A stretch of 64,000 nucleotides of DNA, taken from assembly GCF_001884065.1 (NCBI RefSeq), contig NZ_MACH01000048.1:62001-126000 (forward strand), read 5' to 3'. Shown one piece after another: positions 17,455 to 26,697 of the stretch. Every line of letters starts with the position of its first letter. Position 1 is the first letter of the stretch. The stretch comes from Bacillus proteolyticus (GTDB taxonomy: Bacteria > Bacillota > Bacilli > Bacillales > Bacillaceae_G). Below the pieces are notes generated by a model, which saw only the letters and a program-made list of their open reading frames with translations, was not told where the DNA came from and ran no database searches. The position numbers were made by a program, and so were the translations under genes.

Positions 17455-17497
17455 TAATCAGTAGGGAAGGGATCCCCCTACTGATTAAAGTTTTTTC
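17455..17497. terminator. Second hairpin beyond the collagen-like gene
   Basis: Arms AATCAGTAGGG and CCCTACTGATT lie between convergent genes. The T run is on the + strand side; the minus-strand side lacks a clean T run, so its use by the collagen-like gene is uncertain. Confidence 0.5.
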
Positions 17498-17510
17498 TAT
17501 AGAGTACAGT

Positions 17511-18539
<1,029 letters not shown>

Positions 18540-18637
18540 CTATTATAAAAGTAGAACCACTATATATATATTATAGATTCTATATTTTTGTGTGGCCGAT
18601 TGTATTGTGTATATAGATTTCAAAAATAGGGGAGGTC

Positions 18638-19558
18638 TTATAACCACCATTTTTCCTGTGGAAGCAAAGTAACATTCGCACCAAAATTCTCTTTAAACCA
18701 ATCATACATCAATGTCTCTTTCACTAAATATTCAGAGGCAGAGTGTGACACACCGATGAGTGACATATTTGTTTCTTTTACGTAATCCATAATGAGCGAG
18801 TATTTATGCCTGCCGTAATCATTGTCGATATGGCAATGGATTTCTCCTGTAATATATGCTTCAGCACCTTTTTCTTCTGCTTCTTTCATTAAAGATACGA
18901 CATCGCCGCAGCCAGCGATAATTGCAATTTTCTTGATGAAATCATGTTGTTTACCTTCGAAGTCTGTATAAGGAATGTTAAAGAGTTTTTTTAGATGTTT
19001 TTGGAGTTTTTCTGTTGTTGTTTCATCTATTTCACAAATGAGACCGACTGGTTCTGTTTCTGGACCACCGTAAGCAAACCCGTCAATTACATTGGCTTGT
19101 AGTGCTTTTGCGATTGAAATGCTAGTTCCATGCGTTTGATGAAAATCCATTGGAACGTGACATGTATATATAGAAAGTTGTTTTTCTTTAATTGCCTGCA
19201 AATATTTTGATGAAATTGGAGTAAATCCTCGCCCTGACTTTCCGAGTGGATCACCGCACTCCATCACAATTGGATGGTGCATGAAGAGTAAATCACCTGG
19301 CCTGGATTGTGAAATGAATTTTTCGAGAACATCATCAGTTGGGAACACAGCTAAAAAGATTGTGTTTACATTTTCAGCGCCTCTTATCATAAGACCGTTA
19401 AATAGCTCAACAAAAGTTGCTTCGAAAAATTGTTGCCATGGAAACTGGATTTGATCATATGTAGCTGGAAGGAAACGACTAAAGGAACTGTCTTTTCCGT
19501 ATTTTTCAATTTGGAATAAATGATTAAGTGATTGTTCTATTTCTTTTAAAGCTGGCAT
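18638..19558 (-). CDS. NIF3-like dinuclear metal-centre protein
   Basis: A 306-residue member of the NIF3/DUF34 family, toroidal proteins with a two-metal site. Metal-ligand stretches are visible: FMHHPIVMECGD in the middle and IGVSHSASEYLVKETL near the C-terminus. The family is annotated as GTP cyclohydrolase I type 2-like, but its role is not settled. It is shorter than the YqfO type and lacks the inserted PII-like domain, so it is probably a second NIF3 paralogue. A strong GGAGGG site precedes the ATG. A small membrane protein gene lies 35 bases upstream on the same strand. Confidence 0.85.
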   Translation of the reverse strand: MPALKEIEQSLNHLFQIEKYGKDSSFSRFLPATYDQIQFPWQQFFEATFVELFNGLMIRGAENVNTIFLAVFPTDDVLEKFISQSRPGDLLFMHHPIVMECGDPLGKSGRGFTPISSKYLQAIKEKQLSIYTCHVPMDFHQTHGTSISIAKALQANVIDGFAYGGPETEPVGLICEIDETTTEKLQKHLKKLFNIPYTDFEGKQHDFIKKIAIIAGCGDVVSLMKEAEEKGAEAYITGEIHCHIDNDYGRHKYSLIMDYVKETNMSLIGVSHSASEYLVKETLMYDWFKENFGANVTLLPQEKWWL

Positions 19559-19593
19559 GTTGTGTTACCCTCCTTAAAATAATCCTTACCCTG

Positions 19594-19767
19594 TTAGTTG
19601 TTTTTGTTTTTCATGGCAAAATAAGAAGCGGATAGGAAGCACAAAAAACCTAGAATCCAACCGATAGAAGGAGAATAGGGAAGTATATGTTGTAATACCA
19701 TTCCGCTAGAAATAAAAAAGCTACCGAGTAGACCTAAGAAGATGGGGTATCGCAGTAATTTGAACAT
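19594..19767 (-). CDS. 57-residue two-helix membrane protein
   Basis: A short gene easily missed by length cut-offs. AAAGGAGG lies 11 bases before ATG at 19767. The product begins MFKLLRYPIF and has two membrane helices with a PYSP turn and a basic, asparagine-rich tail. It lies just upstream of the NIF3-like gene on the same strand and may share its transcript. Function unknown. Confidence 0.65.
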   Translation of the reverse strand: MFKLLRYPIFLGLLGSFFISSGMVLQHILPYSPSIGWILGFLCFLSASYFAMKNKNN

Positions 19768-19890
19768 ACGTGATACAACCTCCTTTATTACATATAGCGT
19801 ACATTAGTCTTAATTTTCTGTATATATTTTTTGAGAAAAATGGTGGTACAATATATGAAGGATACGAGAAGAGAGGATGAAGATTAACGT

Positions 19891-20214
19891 ATGTACGTTA
19901 CTGTAACAGAAGCAGCATATAAAAAGATTATGGATACGATTCCAAATGAAGCGAAATATATAAAGTTATTTTACGATAATGAAGGTTGCGGTTGTGTAAT
20001 GAGCGGAATCATCGATTTAGTAGCTGTAGCGGAAAAAGATGAGCGCGATGTGGATATCGAATCCAGCGCAATGAATTTTATTGCAGATCGCACAAAGCTT
20101 GTATTTATGGATGATAAGTTAACCGTTGATTGGCATGAAGGTGGAGGAACTTTTCAGCTGAAGAGCCCAAGCCAATTTTATAATCCAACTATGAAGTTAC
20201 ATGTTCGAGTGTAG
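19891..20214 (+). CDS. HesB/IscA-like protein (YqkB-like)
   Basis: A 107-residue cytoplasmic protein with the HesB/IscA-type fold. It starts YVTVTEAAYKKI and has a CGC motif (in NEGCGCVMSG) that could bind Fe-S or metal. The usual C-terminal CGCG pair of A-type carriers is missing, so it is a divergent member. Size and sequence recall B. subtilis YqkB. It is a single gene with a strong terminator. The ribosome site GAGAGG lies further than usual from the ATG (about 14 bases). Confidence 0.8.
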   Translation: MYVTVTEAAYKKIMDTIPNEAKYIKLFYDNEGCGCVMSGIIDLVAVAEKDERDVDIESSAMNFIADRTKLVFMDDKLTVDWHEGGGTFQLKSPSQFYNPTMKLHVRV

Positions 20215-20220
20215 TAAAAG

Positions 20221-20260
20221 GAAGGTGGTTCCAAAATGTATTTTGGAACCACCTTTTTAT
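20221..20260 (+). terminator. Terminator
   Basis: Fifteen-base arms (AAGGTGGTTCCAAAA and its complement) around TGTA are followed by T. Confidence 0.9.
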
Positions 20261-20297
20261 TGTATGAGGTGCTATTATTGTCGTTTTTTGTTGATAA

Positions 20298-20420
20298 GTC
20301 GATATATTTGAAAAATCGCTGATATATTTTGAGTTACGGTCGATATATTCGAAAAATCGCTGATATATTTTGAGTTACGGTCGATATATTCAGAAAATCG
20401 CCGATATAATTTTATTTACC
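20298..20420. repeat. Three 41-base tandem repeats, intergenic
   Basis: Three units of exactly 41 bases start at 20298, 20339 and 20380, each opening GTCGATATATT. The first two end TTTTGAGTTACG and the last ends TTTTATTTACC. Related single copies occur at 55036-55095 and as partial copies at 49451-49487 and 725-760. Together they look like one dispersed intergenic repeat family of the B. cereus group (bcr-like). Confidence 0.8.
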
Positions 20421-20511
20421 AAAAGAAGGCTTAATAAAAAGATTTTTTCACATAATGAAATGTACATATGATTGAATTTTCTGTATAATTTTCTTTGCGG
20501 AGGGGATACGC

Positions 20512-21417
20512 ATGAGAAAATGGGGAATTGAATTATTAATTTTAAGTGTTGTTATTATTTGGGGTATTAACTATACGATTGCAAAATATGGATTTTTAGA
20601 ATTTACCGCAATTGAATTTACCGCGCTTCGAATGATGGCTGCGGCACCACTACTGTTATTACTTACATTCTTTATTGAAAAATCGCTTTATATGGAGCGA
20701 AAAGATATACCAAGATTAATCATCGTTAGCACGGTAGGTATTGTACTGTATCAAACGCTATTTATGGAAACTGTCAAATATACATCCGCTACAAATGCCT
20801 CCTTACTCATTTCTATTTCACCAATTTTTACAACTGTATTTGCGATTTTCTTGAAACAAGAAAAATTTTCTTCTCGAAAGTTCATTGGTTCTATGATTGC
20901 CTTTGCCGGTGCTGCATTAGTTTTAGTAGCTGGTCATTCACTCGCTAGTTCTTTTTACGGAAATGGAATTGGACTAATTACATCGATATGCTGGGGGCTT
21001 TATCCTGTTTTAGCAGGACCGTTAATTAAAAAGTACTCGGCACTACGTGTTACGGCATGGTCGGCATTAGTTGGCGCAATCCCGCTTTTATTGTTAAGTG
21101 GTCCACATGTATTTGCCATGCCATTTCGTATTACACACGGAATGACACTATTTGCCTTACTATATTCTATTTTCTTTGTAACAGTATTCGGCTTAGTTAT
21201 GTGGTATGTTGGTGTCCAAAAAATTGGAGCATCACATACGATGGTATATATGTATATTACACCGCTTGTAGCTGTTTTATTTGCAGCTGTATGGGCAAAT
21301 GAATATGTTTCATTACAACAAGTAATCGGTGGAATCATCATTTTCTTCGGTCTATGGTTTGTGAAATCAGAGAAAGTAAAGGTGCATGCTACTGTAGAAA
21401 AACTTATATCAAAATAG
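20512..21417 (+). CDS. EamA/DMT-family exporter
   Basis: A 301-residue membrane protein with ten helices in two EamA repeats (about residues 8-140 and 152-290). It contains WGINYTIAKY and WGLYPVLAGP at the repeat starts, typical of drug/metabolite transporters (RhaT/YdcZ-like). It probably exports an amino acid or metabolite; the substrate cannot be told. GGAGGGG precedes the ATG by about five bases. Single gene. Confidence 0.9.
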   Translation: MRKWGIELLILSVVIIWGINYTIAKYGFLEFTAIEFTALRMMAAAPLLLLLTFFIEKSLYMERKDIPRLIIVSTVGIVLYQTLFMETVKYTSATNASLLISISPIFTTVFAIFLKQEKFSSRKFIGSMIAFAGAALVLVAGHSLASSFYGNGIGLITSICWGLYPVLAGPLIKKYSALRVTAWSALVGAIPLLLLSGPHVFAMPFRITHGMTLFALLYSIFFVTVFGLVMWYVGVQKIGASHTMVYMYITPLVAVLFAAVWANEYVSLQQVIGGIIIFFGLWFVKSEKVKVHATVEKLISK

Positions 21418-21457
21418 GAAAACAGATCACCTATGATCTGCTTTCCTATTTTTTTAT
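21416..21457. terminator. Terminator between convergent genes
   Basis: Arms AGGAAAACAGATC and GATCTGCTTTCCT overlap the EamA stop codon and are followed by seven T. Confidence 0.85.
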
Positions 21458-21667
21458 TTTTGGTAAGAAGATGAGAAATAAGATCGCAGTAATAAGTGGA
21501 ATTAAGTTTAAAAATGGAATACGGAAGAGTGTAATAAGAATAATACCTGGAAGAAGAACACCGAGGACAGCATAGAAAATACTATGTTTTTTCGTGTACC
21601 AATATAAGGAAAGTCCAATAAGTGCAGGGACAATGAGGTGAATGAGAGCCATTAAAAAATAAATCAT
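21446..21667 (-). CDS. Small membrane protein, unknown
   Basis: A 73-residue protein with three hydrophobic segments (about residues 3-21, 30-48 and 50-68). AAGGGGG precedes the ATG by seven bases. Its 3' end overlaps the shared terminator with the EamA gene. No family was recognised. Confidence 0.7.
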   Translation of the reverse strand: MIYFLMALIHLIVPALIGLSLYWYTKKHSIFYAVLGVLLPGIILITLFRIPFLNLIPLITAILFLIFLPKIKK

Positions 21668-21829
21668 TAGACGCCCCCTTTATTTATGTGTTTATTACAT
21701 CATATCCGTATGTTCATAGATTGATATCACTTTTTTCATAATTGGACGGAAAATGTTTTGAAAAACGTCACATTTGTGAGGGATTCTATATTAATAATCT
21801 TGTATAATATTATTTTCTAAAAACATTTT

Positions 21830-21858
21830 AACAACATAAACATACTGTTTATGTTGTT
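21830..21858. promoter_or_regulatory. Perfect 13-base inverted repeat upstream of an AtpI-like gene
   Basis: AACAACATAAACA and its exact complement are separated by TAC, about 100 bases before the next gene, after a probable -10 (TATAAT near 21803-21808). With four T after it, it could be a weak terminator or attenuator, or an operator. Confidence 0.5.
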
Positions 21859-21958
21859 TTATTTGAGTGAAATGGATTTTAAGTAGTATGGACTCGAAAG
21901 AAATGAGTTATACAGCTTTTGTTGGATAAATAGAAAAAACATTGAAGGGGAGTACAGC

Positions 21959-22342
21959 ATGATTAGTATGTCATTAAGATCGTTTAAAATTCAATCGTAT
22001 TATCTACTAGGTATTCTGTTATTAGGCTGGATGTTAACACCGTTTTCAGCACATTTTCTCGGTGCTGGAATTGGACTTATTGTAAGTATGTACTGTGTTT
22101 GGCTTTTAGGGAGACGGATTGAAAAGCTTGGAGATAGTCTCGTAAAGAAGACGAAGGCGCCGACGCTTGGTATGTTTAATCGCTTTGCAGCTGCCATTTT
22201 AGGTGCTATTATTATGTACGAGATTGAGCACCATATGGTTATGTGGGCATTTGCAGTAGGGATTATGGGCGGTTATTTCTTAATTGTTGTTAATTTAGGA
22301 TACTATAGTATGAAAGATGAGAAAGAATTAACAAAGAGCTAA
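21959..22342 (+). CDS. AtpI-like four-helix membrane protein
   Basis: A 127-residue protein with four membrane helices (about residues 13-30, 33-51, 72-88 and 93-112). Size and plan resemble ATP synthase protein I (AtpI), which helps assemble the c-ring or acts as a Mg2+/Ca2+ carrier. No other atp gene is near, so it is likely a stand-alone paralogue; identity is moderate. GGGGAG lies six bases before the ATG. A long leader with an inverted repeat precedes it. Confidence 0.65.
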   Translation: MISMSLRSFKIQSYYLLGILLLGWMLTPFSAHFLGAGIGLIVSMYCVWLLGRRIEKLGDSLVKKTKAPTLGMFNRFAAAILGAIIMYEIEHHMVMWAFAVGIMGGYFLIVVNLGYYSMKDEKELTKS

Positions 22343-22465
22343 AAGAGATAAAAAGATAAAAAGCCTCTTTTTAGATGGAATAGAGGATTCAGCGAAGGGT
22401 AGTACAACAGGAAGCGAAACTTTGCATAAAATACAGGTTTCTGCTTCCAATAAGTTAATATGAAA

Positions 22466-22663
22466 TCACGTATTAGTATGACTCTTAGGTTCTTTAAAAA
22501 AATTGGATATAATACAACAAACTAGTCCAGTAATTAGAATAATGTATTTTATCATTTCACTTGTATGCTCAAATAAATTAACGTTAAGCATCACAAGTCC
22601 CCAAAACATTTGAATCGCTCCATAACTGAATAAAATTTTTCCTGTACGAGAAAAATTTTTCAT
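22466..22663 (-). CDS. Small membrane protein, unknown
   Basis: A 65-residue protein with two membrane helices (about residues 9-28 and 36-54). AAAGGAG lies seven bases before the ATG. It stands alone between the AtpI-like gene and pckA. No function was recognised. Confidence 0.7.
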   Translation of the reverse strand: MKNFSRTGKILFSYGAIQMFWGLVMLNVNLFEHTSEMIKYIILITGLVCCIISNFFKEPKSHTNT

Positions 22664-22801
22664 AGGACTGCTCCTTTCCTGTATATGTAAATTTTACCAT
22701 GAAAACTAAAAAATGAATGTTTATAAAGTGAATTTTCTGTAATTTTACGAGCTAAGTCACAGATGAAGGGATTAATGTTTCACTTTATATAAGATATAGA
22801 A

Positions 22802-22834
22802 AGAAGCTTACGTAAAAAACGTAAGCTTCTTTTT
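22802..22834. terminator. Terminator downstream of pckA
   Basis: Arms AGAAGCTTACGT and ACGTAAGCTTCT are flanked by A on the left and T on the right. No + strand gene precedes it closely, so it most likely ends the pckA transcript on the minus strand. Confidence 0.75.
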
Positions 22835-22839
22835 TATGT

Positions 22840-22912
22840 AAGTGTGTGTAACCGTTAAGCCGCATTGGGTTTTGTCGGTGAGTACGCGAAACTTTACGGT
22901 TACACGACACTT
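22840..22912. other. Long stem-loop in the pckA 3' region
   Basis: Arms of about 20 bases (22840-22859 and 22892-22912) match at all but two positions and enclose a 32-base loop. It lies between the pckA stop and the terminator, so it would be part of the pckA mRNA tail. There is no T run, so it is not itself a terminator. Confidence 0.6.
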
Positions 22913-22953
22913 ATTCATATGAGTAAAGGGTTATTCCAACAGAAAGTTTATAC

Positions 22954-24540
22954 TTAAGCGATTGGGCCGCCTAAGTTAATAATATCTTCAGAAACGCTAT
23001 CAAACTTTTTGAAGTTTGCTTTGAATTCGTTTGCAAGCTCAATTGCTTTCACTTTGTAAGCATCTTTATCAGCCCAAGTTTGTTCAGGCATTAATACTTC
23101 GTCAGGTACACCTGGTACGTGAAGTGGAACTTCAAGACCGAAGATGTCGTGTTTCGCAGTTTCAGCTTTTGCAAGTTCGCCACTTAATGCTGCTTGAATC
23201 ATTGCGCGAGTGTAACCTAAGTTCATACGTTTACCAACGCCGTATTCGCCACCAGTCCAGCCAGTGTTTACTAAGAATACTTTCGCATCATGTTTCTCGA
23301 TTTTTTCACCAAGCATTTCAGCATAGCGAGATGCATCAAGTGGTAAGAACGGTGAACCGAAGCAAGTTGAGAATGTAGCTTGCGGAGATGTAACGCCGCG
23401 CTCTGTTCCTGCTAGTTTACTAGTGTAACCGCTTAAGAAATGGTACATAGCTTGCTCTTTTGATAACTTACTGATTGGAGGCAATACGCCAGATGCATCA
23501 GCAGTTAAGAAAATAATTGTATTTGGATGTCCTGCAACACTTGGTAGTACGATATTGTCAATCGCATGCATAGGGTATGCAGCACGTGTATTTTCTGTTA
23601 AAGTAGTATCGTTATAGTCAGCGATGCGTGTTTGGCCATCAATGACAACGTTTTCTAAAACTGAACCGAATTTGATCGCATCGAAGATTTGTGGTTCTTT
23701 CTCATGAGAAAGGTTTACACATTTCGCGTAGCAACCGCCTTCAATATTGAATACGCCGTTATCAGACCAACCGTGCTCATCATCACCGATTAATTTACGG
23801 TTTGGATCAGCGGATAATGTTGTTTTACCTGTTCCAGATAAACCGAAGAATAATGCTACGTCGCCTTCTTCACCTACGTTTGCAGAGCAATGCATAGAAA
23901 GAATGTCTTGTTCAGGTAGTAAGAAGTTCATAATAGAGAAGATTGATTTTTTCATTTCTCCAGCATATTCTGTACCACCGATTAGTACGATACGTTGTTC
24001 AAATGAAACCATAATGAATGCTTCAGAATTTGTACCGTCAACTGCTGGATCTGCTTTAAAGTTTGGTGCAGAAACAATTGTGAACTCTGATTCATGAGTT
24101 GCTAATTCTTCTTCAGTTGGACGAATAAATAATTGATGTACGAACAAATTATGCCATGCGTATTCGTTAACAACTTGAATTGGTAGGCGATAGTTGCGGT
24201 CAGCGCCAGCAAATCCTTTGAAGACGAATAACTCTTCTTTTTCTTTTAAGTATTCTAAAACTTTCGTATATAATTTATTAAAATGTTCTTCAGAAATCGG
24301 TTGGTTCACAGCTCCCCAAGCAATTTTGTCAGCAACCGATGCTTCCTTCACAATAAATTTATCTTTAGGAGAACGTCCTGTGTATTTTCCTGTTGAAGCA
24401 GAAACGGCACCAGTAGAAGTTAATTTCCCTTCATTTCGCATTAATACTTTTTCCACTAATTGCGGAACACTTAGTTGAATCTGTGCATTGCTTCCGTTCA
24501 ATAATTCATGTAAACCAATTTGGACATTCACAGTACTCAT
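22954..24540 (-). CDS. pckA: Phosphoenolpyruvate carboxykinase (ATP)
   Basis: A 528-residue gluconeogenic enzyme converting oxaloacetate and ATP to PEP, CO2 and ADP. Motifs include the P-loop [11 protein letters not shown], the metal/PEP site in [21 protein letters not shown], and TGRSPKDKF near the N-terminus, all diagnostic for the ATP-dependent class. Length matches the family. AAAGGATGG precedes the ATG. A CcpN-like box covers the promoter, so glucose repression as in B. subtilis is likely. It is divergent from metK, as in other bacilli. Confidence 0.97.
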   Translation of the reverse strand: MSTVNVQIGLHELLNGSNAQIQLSVPQLVEKVLMRNEGKLTSTGAVSASTGKYTGRSPKDKFIVKEASVADKIAWGAVNQPISEEHFNKLYTKVLEYLKEKEELFVFKGFAGADRNYRLPIQVVNEYAWHNLFVHQLFIRPTEEELATHESEFTIVSAPNFKADPAVDGTNSEAFIMVSFEQRIVLIGGTEYAGEMKKSIFSIMNFLLPEQDILSMHCSANVGEEGDVALFFGLSGTGKTTLSADPNRKLIGDDEHGWSDNGVFNIEGGCYAKCVNLSHEKEPQIFDAIKFGSVLENVVIDGQTRIADYNDTTLTENTRAAYPMHAIDNIVLPSVAGHPNTIIFLTADASGVLPPISKLSKEQAMYHFLSGYTSKLAGTERGVTSPQATFSTCFGSPFLPLDASRYAEMLGEKIEKHDAKVFLVNTGWTGGEYGVGKRMNLGYTRAMIQAALSGELAKAETAKHDIFGLEVPLHVPGVPDEVLMPEQTWADKDAYKVKAIELANEFKANFKKFDSVSEDIINLGGPIA

Positions 24541-24594
24541 ATTTATATACCATCCTTTTCATTTAATGAAATATTTCTCGTAATCCCCATCAAG

Positions 24595-24605
24595 AGTATA
24601 ACACA
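24595..24605 (-). promoter_or_regulatory. CcpN-like box at the pckA promoter
   Basis: On the minus strand the 11 bases TGTGTTATACT match every position of the reported B. subtilis CcpN consensus TRTGHYATAYW. They overlap a likely -10 (TTATACT) about 55 bases before pckA. In B. subtilis CcpN represses pckA and gapB on glucose. Confidence 0.6.
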
Positions 24606-24722
24606 ATTATATAAATAATGTATACTATTTATTTATTTTTGTTTGTGTGAATGTATTATTTCCTTATTTATATTTCATTCCATACGTATTGAGAAAAACT
24701 TTCAGGAAAATGTGAATATTAA

Positions 24723-24751
24723 TTGACAAATGAATATCATTTCTTTAGTAT
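24723..24751 (+). promoter_or_regulatory. metK promoter
   Basis: A perfect -35 TTGACA (24723-24728), a 17-base spacer and -10 TAGTAT (24746-24751), ending about 18 bases before the SAM riboswitch. Confidence 0.75.
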
Positions 24752-24768
24752 AGGTTGGGACGGATACT

Positions 24769-24890
24769 CTCTTATCCCGAGCTGGCGGAGGGACAGGCCC
24801 GATGAAGCCCAGCAACCTCACTTGTAGTGGTAAATACAGGTGAATAGGTGCTAAAACCTGTGCGAGGCTAATGGTCTCGAACGATAAGAG
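24769..24890 (+). promoter_or_regulatory. SAM-I riboswitch (S-box)
   Basis: The P1 helix CTCTTATC/GATAAGAG closes the aptamer. Inside are the conserved core GAGCTGGCGGAGGGA, then GGCCCGATGAAGCCC and AGCAACC, the hallmarks of the S-box. When SAM is bound, the leader should favour the terminator at 24926-24958 and reduce metK transcription. Confidence 0.95.
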
Positions 24891-24925
24891 CAAAGGGCAA
24901 AAAGCAGTATGCAAGTAGCAAATTA

Positions 24926-24958
24926 AACCTTTCCTCTATGTTAAGTGGGAAAGGTTTT
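24926..24958 (+). terminator. Riboswitch-controlled terminator before metK
   Basis: Arms AACCTTTCC and GGAAAGGTT are followed by T. It is the expression platform of the SAM-I riboswitch. Confidence 0.85.
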
Positions 24959-25059
24959 TCTGTATGCTTGTGTGGGAGAATAAATGTATGTCGCAGTTTG
25001 TGGCAAATTAAGGATGAGTTCCGTACAATATATACAATTACTGTAGGGAGGTTTACCAC

Positions 25060-26259
25060 ATGACAAAAAAACGTCATCTGTTCACATCTGAGTCTGTAAC
25101 TGAAGGACATCCAGATAAAATTTGTGACCAAATTTCTGATTCAATTTTAGATGCGATCTTATCAAAGGACGCAAATGCACGTGTAGCTTGTGAAACAACT
25201 GTAACAACTGGTTTAGTATTGGTAGCGGGGGAAATTACGACTTCTACTTATGTAGATATTCCGAAAATCGTTCGTGAAACAATTCAAGGCATTGGTTACA
25301 CACGTGCAAAATATGGATTCGATGCAGAAACTTGTGCAGTTTTAACATCTATCGATGAGCAATCTGCTGACATCGCTATGGGTGTTGACCAAGCGCTAGA
25401 AGCACGCGAAGGTCTAATGACTGACGCTGAGATTGAGGCAATTGGTGCGGGAGACCAAGGTTTAATGTTTGGCTTCGCATGTAATGAAACACAAGAATTA
25501 ATGCCACTTCCAATCTCGCTTGCTCACAAATTAGCTCGCCGTTTAACTGAAGTACGTAAAGATGACACATTATCATACTTACGTCCGGATGGAAAAACGC
25601 AAGTTACAGTTGAGTATGATGAAAATGGTAAACCTGTACGTGTGGATACAATTGTAATTTCTACACAACATCATCCAGATGTTACATGGGAAGAAATCGA
25701 TCGCGATTTAAAAGAGCATGTAATTAAAGCTGTAGTTCCAGCTGAATTAATGGATGGAGAAACGAAATTCTTCATTAACCCAACTGGTCGCTTCGTAATT
25801 GGTGGACCTCAAGGTGATGCTGGTTTAACAGGACGTAAAATCATCGTTGATACTTACGGTGGATACGCTCGCCACGGTGGCGGTGCATTCTCTGGTAAAG
25901 ATGCAACAAAAGTTGACCGTTCTGCAGCATATGCAGCTCGTTATGTTGCGAAAAACATCGTAGCAGCTGGTCTTGCTGACAAAGCAGAAGTACAACTTGC
26001 ATACGCAATTGGCGTAGCGCAACCAGTATCAATTTCAGTTGATACATTTGGCACTGGTAAAGTATCTGAAGACGTACTAGTAGAACTAGTTCGTAACAAC
26101 TTCGATCTTCGCCCAGCTGGTATTATTAAAATGCTAGACTTACGTCGCCCGATTTACAAACAAACAGCAGCTTACGGCCACTTTGGACGTACTGATGTAG
26201 ATCTTTCATGGGAACGTACAGACAAAGCTGTAGCTTTAAAAGAGCAAGCTGGTCTATAA
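25060..26259 (+). CDS. metK: S-adenosylmethionine synthase
   Basis: A 399-residue cytoplasmic enzyme making SAM from methionine and ATP. Diagnostic motifs: [17 protein letters not shown] at the N-terminus, [10 protein letters not shown] in the middle, and [19 protein letters not shown] (P-loop-like) in the C-terminal third. Length matches the family. GGGAGG lies eight bases before the ATG. Controlled by the SAM-I leader. Codon use is that of a highly expressed gene. Confidence 0.98.
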   Translation: MTKKRHLFTSESVTEGHPDKICDQISDSILDAILSKDANARVACETTVTTGLVLVAGEITTSTYVDIPKIVRETIQGIGYTRAKYGFDAETCAVLTSIDEQSADIAMGVDQALEAREGLMTDAEIEAIGAGDQGLMFGFACNETQELMPLPISLAHKLARRLTEVRKDDTLSYLRPDGKTQVTVEYDENGKPVRVDTIVISTQHHPDVTWEEIDRDLKEHVIKAVVPAELMDGETKFFINPTGRFVIGGPQGDAGLTGRKIIVDTYGGYARHGGGAFSGKDATKVDRSAAYAARYVAKNIVAAGLADKAEVQLAYAIGVAQPVSISVDTFGTGKVSEDVLVELVRNNFDLRPAGIIKMLDLRRPIYKQTAAYGHFGRTDVDLSWERTDKAVALKEQAGL

Positions 26260-26264
26260 TATAT

Positions 26265-26304
26265 GAAAAAAAGCTTTGCGCGGTGAGCGCAAAGCTTTTT
26301 TTAT
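26265..26304. terminator. Terminator after metK
   Basis: Arms AAAAAGCTTTGCGC and GCGCAAAGCTTTTT are followed by T. The small minus-strand gene ends just inside it. Confidence 0.9.
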
Positions 26305-26480
26305 TTTATTTTACTTATTATTTGAATGCATGAATTACAATACACTTCTCCTTCTACCTCAATATATTTTTTCGTATTTGTCATTCCGCTTGCTGGAAAG
26401 GGCATATGAATCCACGATTTTTCATACGTTTGTATTTCCTTTTTACATGATTTACAAATTGTCAGTTTCTTACGGAACAT
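26301..26480 (-). CDS. Small zinc-ribbon-like protein
   Basis: A 59-residue protein with two CxxC knuckles (ICKSCKKE and YCNSCIQ), about 35 residues apart, that could bind one zinc. ATG at 26480 is ten bases after AAAGGA; a TTG at 26486 is an alternative. It follows a small membrane protein gene by six bases and is probably in the same operon. Function unknown. Confidence 0.65.
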   Translation of the reverse strand: MFRKKLTICKSCKKEIQTYEKSWIHMPFPASGMTNTKKYIEVEGEVYCNSCIQIISKIK

Positions 26481-26486
26481 ATGCAA

Positions 26487-26666
26487 TCATTCCTTTATCT
26501 GACGTGCTTTGCCTGCGCAAAATGCACTGCATAGTAAAAAGAGTGTTGCGAATATAACGCTTATTAATGTAGCATATGGAATTGCGCCTTTTAAGGAAAA
26601 GCCGACAGTGATTGAAGCGATGAATAAGAGGATAAATGTTGTTGTTAATTTTTTATAAAGTTCCAT
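26487..26666 (-). CDS. Small two-helix membrane protein
   Basis: A 59-residue protein with two membrane helices (about residues 8-27 and 33-50). AAAAGGAG lies seven bases before ATG at 26666, which is preferred to an upstream start at 26684. It sits between a secreted protein gene and the zinc-ribbon gene on one strand. Function unknown. Confidence 0.65.
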   Translation of the reverse strand: MELYKKLTTTFILLFIASITVGFSLKGAIPYATLISVIFATLFLLCSAFCAGKARQIKE

Positions 26667-26697
26667 AATGAATCTCCTTTTCAAGAAATGTATAGTG

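Noticed and set aside
20298..20420. CRISPR array
   Set aside because: The three units are identical head-to-tail repeats with no unique spacers and no cas genes nearby.
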